A stretch of 27,244 nt of DNA from Acidimicrobiaceae bacterium (GCA_025463965.1 JAODBN010000402.1:1-27244), one strand, 5' to 3'. Positions 8,089 to 16,462 are shown, counted from the first letter of the stretch. Notes: a model not told the origin generated them from the letters alone. Made by a program: numbers and translations.

Positions 8089-8814
8089 ATGAGCCGGCCT
8101 CGCATCGGCTGCGCCATCGGTCGCCTCGGCGAGAACGGACGCGTGCTCGACGCCGTCGCCCATCAGTACGCGCAGGCCGTGGCCGACGCGGGAGGGGTGC
8201 CGTTGCTGCTTCCCGCCCTGGAGCAGACCGACCCTGATCGGATCGCGGAGTCCCTCGACGGCGTGCTGCTCACCGGCGGTGGCGACGTCGCTCCCTCTCG
8301 TTACGCGAGCGCGCAGGCGGCCGAGACGAGCGGGGTCGACCCCTCCCGTGACGCCGGCGAGCTCGCACTCGTCGCTGCTGCGCGTGCTCGGGAGCTGCCG
8401 GTACTCGGCATCTGCCGCGGGTTGCAGCTCCTCACGGTCGCCCTCGGAGGAAGCTTGATCCAGCACCTGCCCGAGGTGACGAGCCTGCAGCACCTGTACC
8501 TGGACCGGCGAGACGCGTTGGTCCACGAGGTCCAAGTGGCGCCGGGCAGCCGATTGTCAAAGGTCCTGGGCCGGATGCACCTCTCGGTCAACTCCGTGCA
8601 CCACCAGGCCGTCCAGCATCTGGCAGGGGGCCTCGTCGCCTCCGCCTGGGCCAGGGACGGCGTGATCGAGGGTACGGAACACCCCGACGAGGACCTGCTC
8701 GGGGTCCAGTGGCACCCAGAGCTGATCCTCTCGAGCCCGGGCAGCCGTGAGCTGTTCGCGTGGGTGGTCGAGCGGGCGAGCGCGAGGACGGGTCCCGAGC
8801 CCGCCCGCCGGTGA
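8089..8814 (+). CDS. Class I glutamine amidotransferase / gamma-glutamyl hydrolase (PuuD-like, C26)
   Basis: Peptidase C26-type glutamine amidotransferase fold, 241 residues, free-standing. The nucleophile elbow is GICRG (Cys109) and the rest of the triad is the WHPE motif (His209, Glu211). LLTGGGDVAPSRY and NSVHHQAV are typical of PuuD-like gamma-glutamyl hydrolases, which cut gamma-glutamyl amides such as gamma-glutamyl-GABA. No synthetase partner domain is fused, so hydrolysis fits better than ammonia transfer. The ATG at 8089 has GGAGA upstream. Its TGA overlaps the GTG of the next gene (GTGA), making it the first member of a coupled operon with a gamma-glutamyl-type ligase, an ATP-grasp protein, an alpha-E protein and a transglutaminase-fold protein. 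The substrate is unknown. Confidence 0.88.
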   Translation: MSRPRIGCAIGRLGENGRVLDAVAHQYAQAVADAGGVPLLLPALEQTDPDRIAESLDGVLLTGGGDVAPSRYASAQAAETSGVDPSRDAGELALVAAARARELPVLGICRGLQLLTVALGGSLIQHLPEVTSLQHLYLDRRDALVHEVQVAPGSRLSKVLGRMHLSVNSVHHQAVQHLAGGLVASAWARDGVIEGTEHPDEDLLGVQWHPELILSSPGSRELFAWVVERASARTGPEPARR

Positions 8815-9929
8815 GCCACCAACTACTCCGAGCACCGCTCACCCTCGGCGTGGAGGAGGAGTTCCTCCTCGTCGACGCCGAGAGCGCGGCGCCGATGGCC
8901 GGCATCGACCGGGTGCTCCCGGCCGCTCAGGCAACGGCAGGAGAGGCGGCCCAGTCCGAGCTGCATCGGGCCCAGATCGAGCTCGCCACCCCGACCTCCA
9001 CCTCGCTCGGCGAAGTGCGCCAAGAGCTCACGCGCTTGCGACGCCAGCTCGCCGACGCGGCGCAAGCCCACGGGGGAAGGCTCGTCGCCTCTGGCACGTT
9101 CCCGGGCGACGCAGGCCCTCCGGGACGGCGCATCACCGCGGACGCCCGGTACGCGGAAATGGCCAGCTCCTACGCCGAGCTCGCACGGGCCCAGCTGATC
9201 TGCGGCTGCCACGTCCACGTGGGCATCCCCGATCCCGATCTGGCAGTTGAGACGATGAACCGGGTCCGGCGGTACCTGCACGTGCTGCTCGCCCTCACGG
9301 CAAACTCGCCCTTCTCGGAGGGCCGGGACACGGGCTACGCCTCGTTCCGGACCGAGATCTGGGCGCGCTGGCCAACCGCCGGTCCGCCAGCCGCCTTCGC
9401 CTCGCGCGCCGAGTACGACGCACTCGTGGGCCGGCTCGTGTCGTCCGGCGTCATCGTCGACGAGAAGATGGCCTACTGGGACGTGCGACCCTCCGGGCGG
9501 TATCCGACGCTCGAGTTCCGAGTGAGCGATGTGGGCCTCACCGTGGACGACGCCGTCCTCGTCGCCGGGCTCGTGCGAGCGCTCGCGGCAACGTGCGCGG
9601 CGGAGGCAGCGGAGTCGACAAAGCCAGCTCCGGAGCTACGGCCCGAGCTGCTGCGGGCCGCGCACTGGCGGGCCGCGCGCAGCGGACTCGGCGGCGTGCT
9701 GGTGGACCCGCTCGATGGTGCTCCAGTACCAGCGGGCCGCGCCGTCGAGGACTTGCTCGAGTACCTGGGGGACGCACTGGCAGCCCACGGAGACGCCGAG
9801 GAGGTGGGGGCCCTCGCCAGCCAGGTGCTAGAAGACGGAAACGGGGCAGACCGCCAGCGGCGCATCTACCAGCAATCTGGCAGTATCTCCGAGCTCCTCG
9901 CACGGCTCGCCGCCTGGACCACCGGATGA
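8811..9929 (+). CDS. Carboxylate-amine ligase, GCS2/YbdK family
   Basis: Glutamate-cysteine-ligase type 2 fold (glutamine-synthetase-like amidoligase), 372 residues, the same length as E. coli YbdK. Visible landmarks are GVEEEFLLVD at residues 13-22, which carries metal-binding glutamates, CGCHVHVG at 131-138, TANSPF, the YWDVRPS segment and PTLEFRVSD. The family joins an amino group to the gamma-carboxyl of glutamate using ATP; YbdK itself shows only weak gamma-glutamylcysteine synthesis, so the amine acceptor is open. The GTG at 8811 overlaps the previous stop by 4 bp and fixes the start. Pairing with a gamma-glutamyl hydrolase suggests opposed making and breaking of the same kind of bond. 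A 46-bp gap precedes the ATP-grasp gene. Confidence 0.92.
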   Translation: MSHQLLRAPLTLGVEEEFLLVDAESAAPMAGIDRVLPAAQATAGEAAQSELHRAQIELATPTSTSLGEVRQELTRLRRQLADAAQAHGGRLVASGTFPGDAGPPGRRITADARYAEMASSYAELARAQLICGCHVHVGIPDPDLAVETMNRVRRYLHVLLALTANSPFSEGRDTGYASFRTEIWARWPTAGPPAAFASRAEYDALVGRLVSSGVIVDEKMAYWDVRPSGRYPTLEFRVSDVGLTVDDAVLVAGLVRALAATCAAEAAESTKPAPELRPELLRAAHWRAARSGLGGVLVDPLDGAPVPAGRAVEDLLEYLGDALAAHGDAEEVGALASQVLEDGNGADRQRRIYQQSGSISELLARLAAWTTG

Positions 9930-9975
9930 GGGGCCGCCCCGACCGAAATCCTCCCGAAACACGACCTTGCTACGA

Positions 9976-11562
9976 ATGGAACCGGTGACCGACCTCTTCG
10001 CCCGCTATGAGGTCGGCCCGGTGTGGGACGAGATGTTCCTCGAATCGGGCGCCGCCCGTCAGGTTGCGAGCGACCTGCACGCAACGCTCCGCTCGCTGTC
10101 CTCCCAGGACCTCGAGGACCGTTGTGCGGAGCGCGACCGGTCCTTTCGCGACCGGGGCGTCACCTTCTCGCTCGCCGGCGAGGAACGACCCTTTCCCCTC
10201 GATCCAGTTCCCCGGCTGGTCTCGGCACAGGAGTGGTCGGTGATCGAACGGGGGGTAGCCCAGCGCGTGCGTGCCCTCGAGGCCTTCCTCGCGGACATCT
10301 ACGGGCGGGGCCAGGTCTTCGCAGACCGGGTCGTCCCCCGCCGCGTGGTCGCCACCGCACGCCACTTCCACCGGGCCGCGGCCGGCATCGCGCCGGCCAA
10401 CGGGGTCCGAATCCACGTGGCAGGGATCGACCTCGTGCGCGATGAGAAGGGCGAGTTCCGAGTCCTCGAGGACAACGTCCGCATCCCCTCGGGAGTCTCC
10501 TATGTGATGGAGAACCGTCGGACAATGGGACGTATCTTTCCCGAGCTGTTCGCCAGCCATCGGGTTCGCCCGGTTGCCGACTATCCCGCCCAGCTCCTCA
10601 GCGCCCTTGAGGCAGCCTCCCCTCGGGGCCGCTCGGGGGCGCCTCGTGTGGTGGTGCTCACACCGGGGGTCCACAACTCCGCGTACTTCGAGCACACCTT
10701 CCTCGCCCGCCAGATGGGCGTGGAGCTCGTCGAGGGTCGCGACCTCGTCTGTCGTGACAACGTGCTGTTCATGCTCACCACCGCCGGTGAGGAACGCGTC
10801 GACGTGGTGTACCGGCGCGTCGACGACGACTTCCTCGACCCGGTGCAGTTCCGCAGCAACTCGATACTCGGTTGCGCCGGCCTGGTCAACGCCGCGCGGG
10901 CCGGCAACGTGACGATCGCCAACGCCGTCGGCAACGGGGTGGCGGACGACAAGCTCGTGTACACCTACGTGCCGGCGCTCATCGAGTACTACCTCGGGGA
11001 GCAGCCCGTGCTCCCGAACGTGGCCACCTACCGCCTCGAGGAGCCGGACACCCTCGCCGAGGTGCTCGAGCGCATCGACCAGCTGGTCCTCAAGCCCGTC
11101 GACGGCTCGGGGGGCTACGGCCTCGTGATCGGCCCGCACGCGACCGACGAAGAGCTCGTGACGCTAGCCGCAGCGGTGAAGGCGAGCCCGCGCAGCTGGA
11201 TCGCCCAGGAGGTCGTCGGCCTGTCGACGGTTCCCACCAAGGTCGGCGGGAACCTCGAACCCCGTCACGTGGACCTGCGGCCCTTTGCCGTGAACGACGG
11301 TCGCACGGTCTGGGTCGTCCCGGGCGGGCTGACCCGGGTCGCATTGCCGAAAGGCAGCCTCGTCGTCAACTCCAGCCAGGGCGGGGGATCGAAGGACACC
11401 TGGGTGCTGGCGGACCCGCAATCCGAGGCGCCAGAGCCGGCCACTTCAGCGCCCGAGCCGATCCTCTCGCACTCCTCGCACCCATTCGACGCGGGTCCCC
11501 AGGTCGGCCCGGGAGCGTCGAACGGCCAGGAGCAACAGCAGCAGCAGGCCCGCACGTGCTGA
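9976..11562 (+). CDS. Circularly permuted ATP-grasp protein (COG2308 type)
   Basis: About 528 residues. Family features visible are FRVLEDNVRIPSGVSYVMEN (metal and ATP region), TPGVHNSAYFEHTFLARQMG, VVYRRVDDDFLDP, the NAVGNGVADDKLVYTYVP segment and the LKPVDGSGGYG glycine-rich loop, then RPFAV and SQGGGSKDTWVL. ATP-grasp enzymes form amide bonds through an acyl-phosphate; this permuted family is predicted, not proven, to ligate peptides or modify proteins. After the conserved core come about 50 low-complexity residues ending in a Gln run encoded by a CAR repeat. I chose the ATG at 9976; a TTG at 9967 and a GTG at 9985 are alternatives and no Shine-Dalgarno decides. The stop overlaps the alpha-E start by 7 bp. 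Confidence 0.92.
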   Translation: MEPVTDLFARYEVGPVWDEMFLESGAARQVASDLHATLRSLSSQDLEDRCAERDRSFRDRGVTFSLAGEERPFPLDPVPRLVSAQEWSVIERGVAQRVRALEAFLADIYGRGQVFADRVVPRRVVATARHFHRAAAGIAPANGVRIHVAGIDLVRDEKGEFRVLEDNVRIPSGVSYVMENRRTMGRIFPELFASHRVRPVADYPAQLLSALEAASPRGRSGAPRVVVLTPGVHNSAYFEHTFLARQMGVELVEGRDLVCRDNVLFMLTTAGEERVDVVYRRVDDDFLDPVQFRSNSILGCAGLVNAARAGNVTIANAVGNGVADDKLVYTYVPALIEYYLGEQPVLPNVATYRLEEPDTLAEVLERIDQLVLKPVDGSGGYGLVIGPHATDEELVTLAAAVKASPRSWIAQEVVGLSTVPTKVGGNLEPRHVDLRPFAVNDGRTVWVVPGGLTRVALPKGSLVVNSSQGGGSKDTWVLADPQSEAPEPATSAPEPILSHSSHPFDAGPQVGPGASNGQEQQQQQARTC

Positions 11563-12524
11563 GCCGGATCGCCGAGTCGCTGTTCTGGATGGGGCGTTAC
11601 CTGGAACGCGCGGACGCCACTGCCCGGCTCCTCGACGTGCAGATCCACCAGCTGCTCGAGGACGTCAACAGCGACGAGGCAGCCGCCTCCCGGGTGCTGC
11701 TCTCGGTGATGGGCATCCCCGCACCGGCCGAGAACCTCTCGCTCGCCCGGGCGACCGCCGTGCTCGCCTTCGACCGCACCCAGCCGAGCTCGATCGTGTC
11801 CTCGCTGTCGGCGGCGCGCGAGAACGCCCGCGGCATCCGTGAGGCGCTCGCCTCCGAGCTGTGGGAGTGCCTGAACGCAACCCACGTCGGGCTGGCCCAG
11901 CGGACGCTCACGACGAAGGCCCTCGGGCCGCACGCCTTCTTCCGTTTCGCCCGCTTCGTGAAGGACCGGGTAGCCATTGCCACCGGCATCGTCGAGGGGA
12001 CCATGAGCCGCGACCATGGCTTCCAGTTCCTCGTTCTCGGCCGCAGCCTCGAGCGGGCCGACATGCTGGCCCGCCTGCTGGCGGTGCGCACGAGCCTTCC
12101 CAGCTCCACCTCCGCCTGGTTCACGACCCTTCGCTGCTGCTCAGCGCATGAGGCCTTCCTGCGGGTGCACCGGGGCGCCGTCGAACGCGAACGGGTCCTC
12201 GAGTTCCTCCTCCTCGATCGGCTCTTCCCGAGAAGCGCCTGGAGCGCCCTCGCTACGGCTGAGCAGTGCCTGGCGGTGCTCGACGAGGACCACGGCCGGC
12301 GAGGCTCAAGCGACGCGGCCACCCGCGCACTCGGCCGCGCCCGCGCCGAGCTCGAGTACCGCACCCTCGAGGAGATCCTCCAGAGCCTGCCGCGCATGCT
12401 TGCGGGGATCGAGCGAACGTGCTCGGAGGTCGGCGGAGCCGTCGCCGCCCGCTACTTCCACGAGGGCGTCGCCCACGCGTGGCGCACCGAGCGGCTGCAG
12501 CTCGTCGAGGAGGGCGGCGCGTGA
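11556..12524 (+). CDS. Alpha-E domain protein (DUF403/COG2307)
   Basis: All-helical protein of 322 residues. The N-terminal LSRIAESLFWMGRYLERADATARLLDV is diagnostic of the alpha-E family, and a second copy of the same pattern (LGRSLERADMLARLLAVR) appears near residue 165. Family members pair almost always with the permuted ATP-grasp protein and a transglutaminase, and are thought to be a partner or scaffold with conserved Arg and Glu residues; the activity is unknown. The GTG at 11556 overlaps the ATP-grasp stop by 7 bp. The TGA overlaps the next GTG (GTGA). Both overlaps imply translational coupling and roughly equal amounts of the three proteins. Confidence 0.92.
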   Translation: MLSRIAESLFWMGRYLERADATARLLDVQIHQLLEDVNSDEAAASRVLLSVMGIPAPAENLSLARATAVLAFDRTQPSSIVSSLSAARENARGIREALASELWECLNATHVGLAQRTLTTKALGPHAFFRFARFVKDRVAIATGIVEGTMSRDHGFQFLVLGRSLERADMLARLLAVRTSLPSSTSAWFTTLRCCSAHEAFLRVHRGAVERERVLEFLLLDRLFPRSAWSALATAEQCLAVLDEDHGRRGSSDAATRALGRARAELEYRTLEEILQSLPRMLAGIERTCSEVGGAVAARYFHEGVAHAWRTERLQLVEEGGA

Positions 12525-13366
12525 GCTGGCGGGTCGGCACGACGCATCGCTCCCACTACCGCTATGGCACACGGGCGCTCTCGTCCTACAACGAGCTGCG
12601 CATGACCCCGAAGGCGTCGGAGCGTCAGCGGGTGCTCGAGAGCGAGCTGTTGCTGGAACCAGCCGCCGCCGTGTTCACCTACCGCGACTACTGGGGAACG
12701 GTCGTCCAGTCCTTCGACGTCCAGGTCCCCCACGAGGCGCTGGAGGTGGTCGCCCGCTCGGTCGTCGAGACGAGCGCCCCAGCCCCATTGCCCGAGGACG
12801 GCCCGGACTGGTCCGCGCTGCGAGACGAGGACGTCGCCGACCGATTCGCCGAGCTCCTCGTGCCCACCGCGTACGCCCCGTTCAACCCGAACCTCGCCGG
12901 GCTCGCCCGGGGAGCTGCCGAGGGCGCCACGCCCGCCGAGGCCGTCCGGCGCATCGGCGAGCTCGTCCGTTCCCACCTGCGCTATGAGGCGGGCACGACC
13001 GCGGTGACGACCTCGGCCCTGCAGGCGTGGGCCCAGGGCTCGGGGGTCTGTCAGGACTTTGCCCACCTCACCGTGGCGCTGCTGCGCCAGGTGGGCATCC
13101 CCGCTCGGTACACCTCGGGCTACCTGCATCCGAAAAAGGCGGCGGTCGTCGGCGAGCGGGTGTCCGCCGCGAGCCATGCCTGGGTCGAAGCCTGGCTCGG
13201 GCGGTGGTGGCCGCTCGACCCGACGAACGGGGATCCGGTCGGGGAGCGCCACGTGACGGTGGCACATGGCCGGGACTACTCCGACGTCGCCCCGTTCATC
13301 GGCATCTACCAGGGAGGAGCGCTGCTCGAGCTCGAGGTCGAGGTCGTCCTGGAGCGTCTTGCCTGA
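12521..13366 (+). CDS. Transglutaminase-like cysteine protease/transferase
   Basis: Transglutaminase-fold protein of 281 residues with the N-terminal bacterial beta-strand domain (TTHRSHYRYG, YNELRMTP) followed by the catalytic core. The triad is intact: Cys177 in GSGVCQDFAH, His219 in ASHAWVEAW and Asp233 in PLDPTNG. A VGIPARYTSGYLH segment is typical of the core. No signal peptide is present, so it should act in the cytoplasm with its operon partners. It may cleave or transfer amide bonds made by the ATP-grasp or GCS2 ligases; this is inferred from context. The GTG at 12521 overlaps the alpha-E stop by 4 bp. The histidine phosphatase gene follows after 70 bp. Confidence 0.92.
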   Translation: MSWRVGTTHRSHYRYGTRALSSYNELRMTPKASERQRVLESELLLEPAAAVFTYRDYWGTVVQSFDVQVPHEALEVVARSVVETSAPAPLPEDGPDWSALRDEDVADRFAELLVPTAYAPFNPNLAGLARGAAEGATPAEAVRRIGELVRSHLRYEAGTTAVTTSALQAWAQGSGVCQDFAHLTVALLRQVGIPARYTSGYLHPKKAAVVGERVSAASHAWVEAWLGRWWPLDPTNGDPVGERHVTVAHGRDYSDVAPFIGIYQGGALLELEVEVVLERLA

Positions 13367-13436
13367 CCGTTGCGGCGCTGCCGCGAACGCCGAGGGCGTC
13401 TTGCGCCCGCGGCGCTCGTTGACCTAGGAGATTGCC

Positions 13437-14120
13437 GTGTCCCAGAGCGACCTTCCCCCAGGTGCCGCGCGCACCTACCGCCAAGTTCGATTCGAGCGAC
13501 CGCCCGGCTCGACCGAGATCCTCCTCGTCCGACACGGCGAGTCGGCGATCGCGGATCCCGAGCGGCCGTTCCTTCTCGTCGAGGGAAGGGGCGACCCCGA
13601 GCTCTCCCCCGAGGGTCGGGAGCAGGCGGAACGGCTCGGCGAGCGGCTCGGCCGGCTCGAGATCGCGGCGTGCTACGTCACGCCTCTCCGGCGCACCGAG
13701 GAGACCGCCGCGCCGCTGCTGTCGCGGCTCGGGATCAAGGCCAAGGTGGAGCCGGGGATGGTCGAGATCAACATGGGCGAATGGGAGGGGGGCCTCTACC
13801 GCAAGAAGATCGCCGAGAAGGATCCGCTCGCGGCGGAGGTCTTCCGCCAGGAGCGCTGGGACCTGATCCCGGGCGGGGAGGGCAATCAGGCCCTGTTCGA
13901 GCGGACCGGCTCGGCGATCCGAAGGATCGCCGAGCGCCACGCCGACGAGCTCGTCGTCGTGGTGGCGCACGCCGTGTCCATCTCGGCGGTGCTCTCTCAG
14001 AGCACCGGGGCGAGTCCCTTCGCCTTCGTCGGAGGCGACAACGCGTCGATCTCGACCATCGTGGTGTCGTCCGAGCGATGGTCGCTGCGTCGCTTCAACG
14101 ACACCGCCCACCTCGAATAG
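13437..14120 (+). CDS. Histidine phosphatase family protein
   Basis: Phosphoglycerate-mutase-like phosphatase of 227 residues. The catalytic RHG is in ILLVRHGESA (His near residue 31), and the second catalytic histidine is in VVVVAHAVSI near the C-terminus. LSPEGREQAERLGERL and TPLRRTEETA are standard for the family. An insertion after the RHG (ADPERPFLLVEGRGDP) and the MGEWEGG motif place it among broad-specificity phosphatases; the substrate is unknown. The GTG at 13437 has AGGAG 7 nt upstream. It may be the last gene of the amidoligase operon or a separate unit, since 70 bp intervene. It converges on the histidine kinase with 16 bp between stops. Confidence 0.9.
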   Translation: MSQSDLPPGAARTYRQVRFERPPGSTEILLVRHGESAIADPERPFLLVEGRGDPELSPEGREQAERLGERLGRLEIAACYVTPLRRTEETAAPLLSRLGIKAKVEPGMVEINMGEWEGGLYRKKIAEKDPLAAEVFRQERWDLIPGGEGNQALFERTGSAIRRIAERHADELVVVVAHAVSISAVLSQSTGASPFAFVGGDNASISTIVVSSERWSLRRFNDTAHLE

Positions 14121-14136
14121 ACGGGCGGGCTCCTAC

Positions 14137-15648
14137 TCAGCCGAAGTGGCCGTCGCTCTGCGGTGCGGCTGCGTTTGCCGTGCCGTTGGCGGAGGGCCCG
14201 AGCGGGAGCTCCACGACAAAGGTGGCCCCTCGGCCAGGCTCGCTTTCGACGCGGGCTTTCCCACCGTGGGCGAGGGCGATGGACGCGACGATCGACAGTC
14301 CGAGCCCTGAGCCGCCGCTGCCGCGGGTGCGGGAGGGATCCGCTCGATAGAAGCGTTCGAATACCCGCTCCGCCTGCTCGGAGGTCAGCCCGGGGCCCTC
14401 GTCGCGCACGATGAGGCAGGCCCCCTGGGTGGTCGCCGAGACGCCCACGGTGACTGGGGTTCCGGCCGGCGTGTGCCGCAGCGCGTTCTGGACCAGGTTG
14501 CCCACCACCTGGCGCAGCCGCTGCTCGTCGCCGATGACGGTCACCGCGCTGTCCGCGTCCACGGTGATGTCCCGGTCCGGCGCGACGACCTGGGCGTCCG
14601 CGGCGGCGTCGATCGCCAGGCCGGCCAGGTCAACGGGCTCGGCCTCGAGCGGGCGGCCCTGGTCGAGCCGTGCCAGCAGCAGGAGATCTTCGACGAGGAC
14701 CCCCATGCGGATCGACTCGTCCTCGATCCTGCGCATCGCAAGGGCGAGGTCCTCGGGTCGATTGGCGGCCCCTCGTCGGAACAGCTCGGCGTAACCGCGG
14801 ATCGAGGTGACCGGGGTCCGGAGCTCGTGAGAGGCGTCGGCCAGGAACTGGCGCAACCGTTCCTCCGAGGCGCGCTGCACCGAGAAGGCCCGTTCGATCT
14901 TGGCGAGCATGGCGTTCAGCGCAGCCCCGAGGCGCCCCACCTCGGTCCGGTCATCGGCGAGATCGACGCGCCGCGACAGATCTCCCGCTGCGATGGCACC
15001 CGCAGTCTCCGCGATGGCCACGAGAGGGCGCATCCCCACTCGGACGACGAGATAGCCGAGGAAGACCAGCACGGCGAGCACCCCGACGGTCACGAGCACC
15101 TCCACCAGCTGGAGGCGGTTCAGCGTGCCCTGGAGCTGGCTCGTCGGTATGGCGACGAGCGCGACTGCCGGCGCGTAGTCCGCCCCGAAGCACGGCGCGT
15201 GGGCACAGTACAGCACCGGCTGCACGATCACCCGATAGGGCCCGGTCGTCCCGTTCACGCTGGCGGTCGAGTCGAAGATGGACTGCGTCGGGCGCTTGAC
15301 GAGGCCGGCCGCTGTTCCGGTGATCGAGAAGTTGCCCGGCACGGCGTAGAGGCGAGCGCCCTTGGGCGAAAGGACCTCCACTGCGGTGTCGAGGGGAAGT
15401 CCTCCGGAATTGGCGCCGAGCGGGCGATCGAGCATGCGCAGGCTTACCGTGGCGCCGGAGCGCAGCTCGATGTTGACCTGGTTGTTCAGGTACGACTCGA
15501 TCTGGTTGTACACCACCGCGTCGGCAACGATGAGGCCGACGGCGGCCACGGCGAGCAGCCCGAGCAGCAGTCGCGCCCGCAGCGAGAGCCGCCGTCCAGC
15601 TCGGCCGACGAGCGTCCCGAGGTCGGTCAAGCGCCGCGCTGCTGGCAC
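14137..15648 (-). CDS. HAMP-containing sensor histidine kinase
   Basis: Membrane sensor kinase of 503 residues. Order: short cytoplasmic start, TM1 (about 25-47), extracytoplasmic sensor (about 48-178), TM2 (about 181-203), HAMP (about 203-256), HisKA with phospho-acceptor His274 in DASHELRTP, and an HATPase domain with N-box Asn384/Asn388, G1 DEGPG (416-420) and GSGGSGLGLS. The sensor has two closely spaced cysteines (148 and 153) that could form a disulfide. The C-terminal tail is Ala/Asn-rich. The GTG at 15648 lies 9 bp after the response-regulator stop, so the pair is co-transcribed and surely cognate. The signal is unknown; layout resembles the TcrY/PhoR-like kinases of actinobacteria. 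Confidence 0.95.
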   Translation of the reverse strand: MPAARRLTDLGTLVGRAGRRLSLRARLLLGLLAVAAVGLIVADAVVYNQIESYLNNQVNIELRSGATVSLRMLDRPLGANSGGLPLDTAVEVLSPKGARLYAVPGNFSITGTAAGLVKRPTQSIFDSTASVNGTTGPYRVIVQPVLYCAHAPCFGADYAPAVALVAIPTSQLQGTLNRLQLVEVLVTVGVLAVLVFLGYLVVRVGMRPLVAIAETAGAIAAGDLSRRVDLADDRTEVGRLGAALNAMLAKIERAFSVQRASEERLRQFLADASHELRTPVTSIRGYAELFRRGAANRPEDLALAMRRIEDESIRMGVLVEDLLLLARLDQGRPLEAEPVDLAGLAIDAAADAQVVAPDRDITVDADSAVTVIGDEQRLRQVVGNLVQNALRHTPAGTPVTVGVSATTQGACLIVRDEGPGLTSEQAERVFERFYRADPSRTRGSGGSGLGLSIVASIALAHGGKARVESEPGRGATFVVELPLGPSANGTANAAAPQSDGHFG

Positions 15649-15657
15649 GGGCCGGGC

Positions 15658-16377
15658 CTAGGTGGTCGCGGGGACCCGCAGGCTGTACCCGGCGCCCCGG
15701 AGCGTGTGGATCAGCGGTGGGCCGAGAGTGTCGATCTTCTTGCGCAGGTAGGAGATGTAGGTCTCCACGACGTTCGCGTCCCCGCCGAAGTCGTACTCCC
15801 AGACGTGGTCCAGGATCTGTGCCTTCGAAAGGACCCTGCGAGGGTTCATCATCAGGTACCGCAGCAGCTTGAACTCCGTCGGGGTGAGCTCGATCGGCTG
15901 CTGTCCGCGGAACACTTCGCGGGTCTCCTCGTCGAGCTCGAGGTCGGCGAAGACGAGCCGGGAAGAGACCTCCTCGGAGTCAGCCACCCGCCGCAGCACC
16001 GCCCGGATCCGGGCGAGCAGCTCGTCCAGGCTGAACGGCTTGGTGACGTAGTCGTCACCGCCGAGCGTCAGCCCGCGCACTTTGTCCTCGGTCGCGTCTC
16101 GGGCGGTGAGGAAGAGGATCGGTACCCTCCGGCCTTCCTGGCGTAGCCGTCGTGCCACCTCGAAACCGTCGAGGTCGGGCAGCATGACGTCGAGGACGAG
16201 CAGGTGCGGACGAAAGCCGACCGCCTGGTCCAGCGCCCCGCGCCCGTTGCTCGCCATCGCCACCTCGAAGCCCTCGTAGCGCAGCGCTGTGGCCACCAAG
16301 TCGGTGATGTTCGGCTCGTCGTCGACGACGAGGACCCGATTCGCTAGCGACTCCACCGCGACATCTTGCAACCGCAT
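15658..16377 (-). CDS. OmpR/PhoB family response regulator
   Basis: Two-domain transcription factor of 239 residues. The receiver domain shows acidic residues Asp19-Asp20 (VVDDE), phospho-acceptor Asp63 (LVLDVMLPD), the TARDA switch Thr and Lys113 (VTKPF). The C-terminal winged helix has ELTPTEFKLLRYLM, the VWEYDFGGDANVVETYISYLR recognition region and the RGAGYSLR hairpin. It should bind direct repeats when phosphorylated by the kinase encoded just downstream. The ATG at 16377 is 14 residues before the domain; no clear Shine-Dalgarno sits at normal spacing (a GGAG is about 22 nt upstream). It is divergent from the SRPBCC gene across 97 bp, a natural place for autoregulation. Confidence 0.94.
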   Translation of the reverse strand: MRLQDVAVESLANRVLVVDDEPNITDLVATALRYEGFEVAMASNGRGALDQAVGFRPHLLVLDVMLPDLDGFEVARRLRQEGRRVPILFLTARDATEDKVRGLTLGGDDYVTKPFSLDELLARIRAVLRRVADSEEVSSRLVFADLELDEETREVFRGQQPIELTPTEFKLLRYLMMNPRRVLSKAQILDHVWEYDFGGDANVVETYISYLRKKIDTLGPPLIHTLRGAGYSLRVPATT

Positions 16378-16462
16378 TCTGTGCGCTCGCTGTGACTCTC
16401 CTGTCCGCGCGCCGGCTCGTGCCCGGCTCCGGCGGCCCACGGACGGCGCGCTGCTGTGGTCC

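Noticed and set aside
9970..11139. Minus-strand open frame of about 389 codons opposite the ATP-grasp gene
   Set aside because: Composition rich in His, Val, Glu and Asp, typical of antisense of high-GC coding DNA; no recognisable domain.
11531..11547. CAA/CAG tract as a tandem repeat element
   Set aside because: Only a few units long and inside a coding tail; reported as a protein feature rather than a repeat locus.
8089..13366. Anbu-type proteasome-like peptidase expected beside alpha-E and ATP-grasp genes
   Set aside because: No NTN-hydrolase-like sequence is visible in the operon or elsewhere in the window.
14473..16146. Long plus-strand open frame (about 557 codons) opposite the two-component genes
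   Set aside because: The minus strand carries intact histidine kinase and response regulator motifs across the same bases; the plus frame has none.
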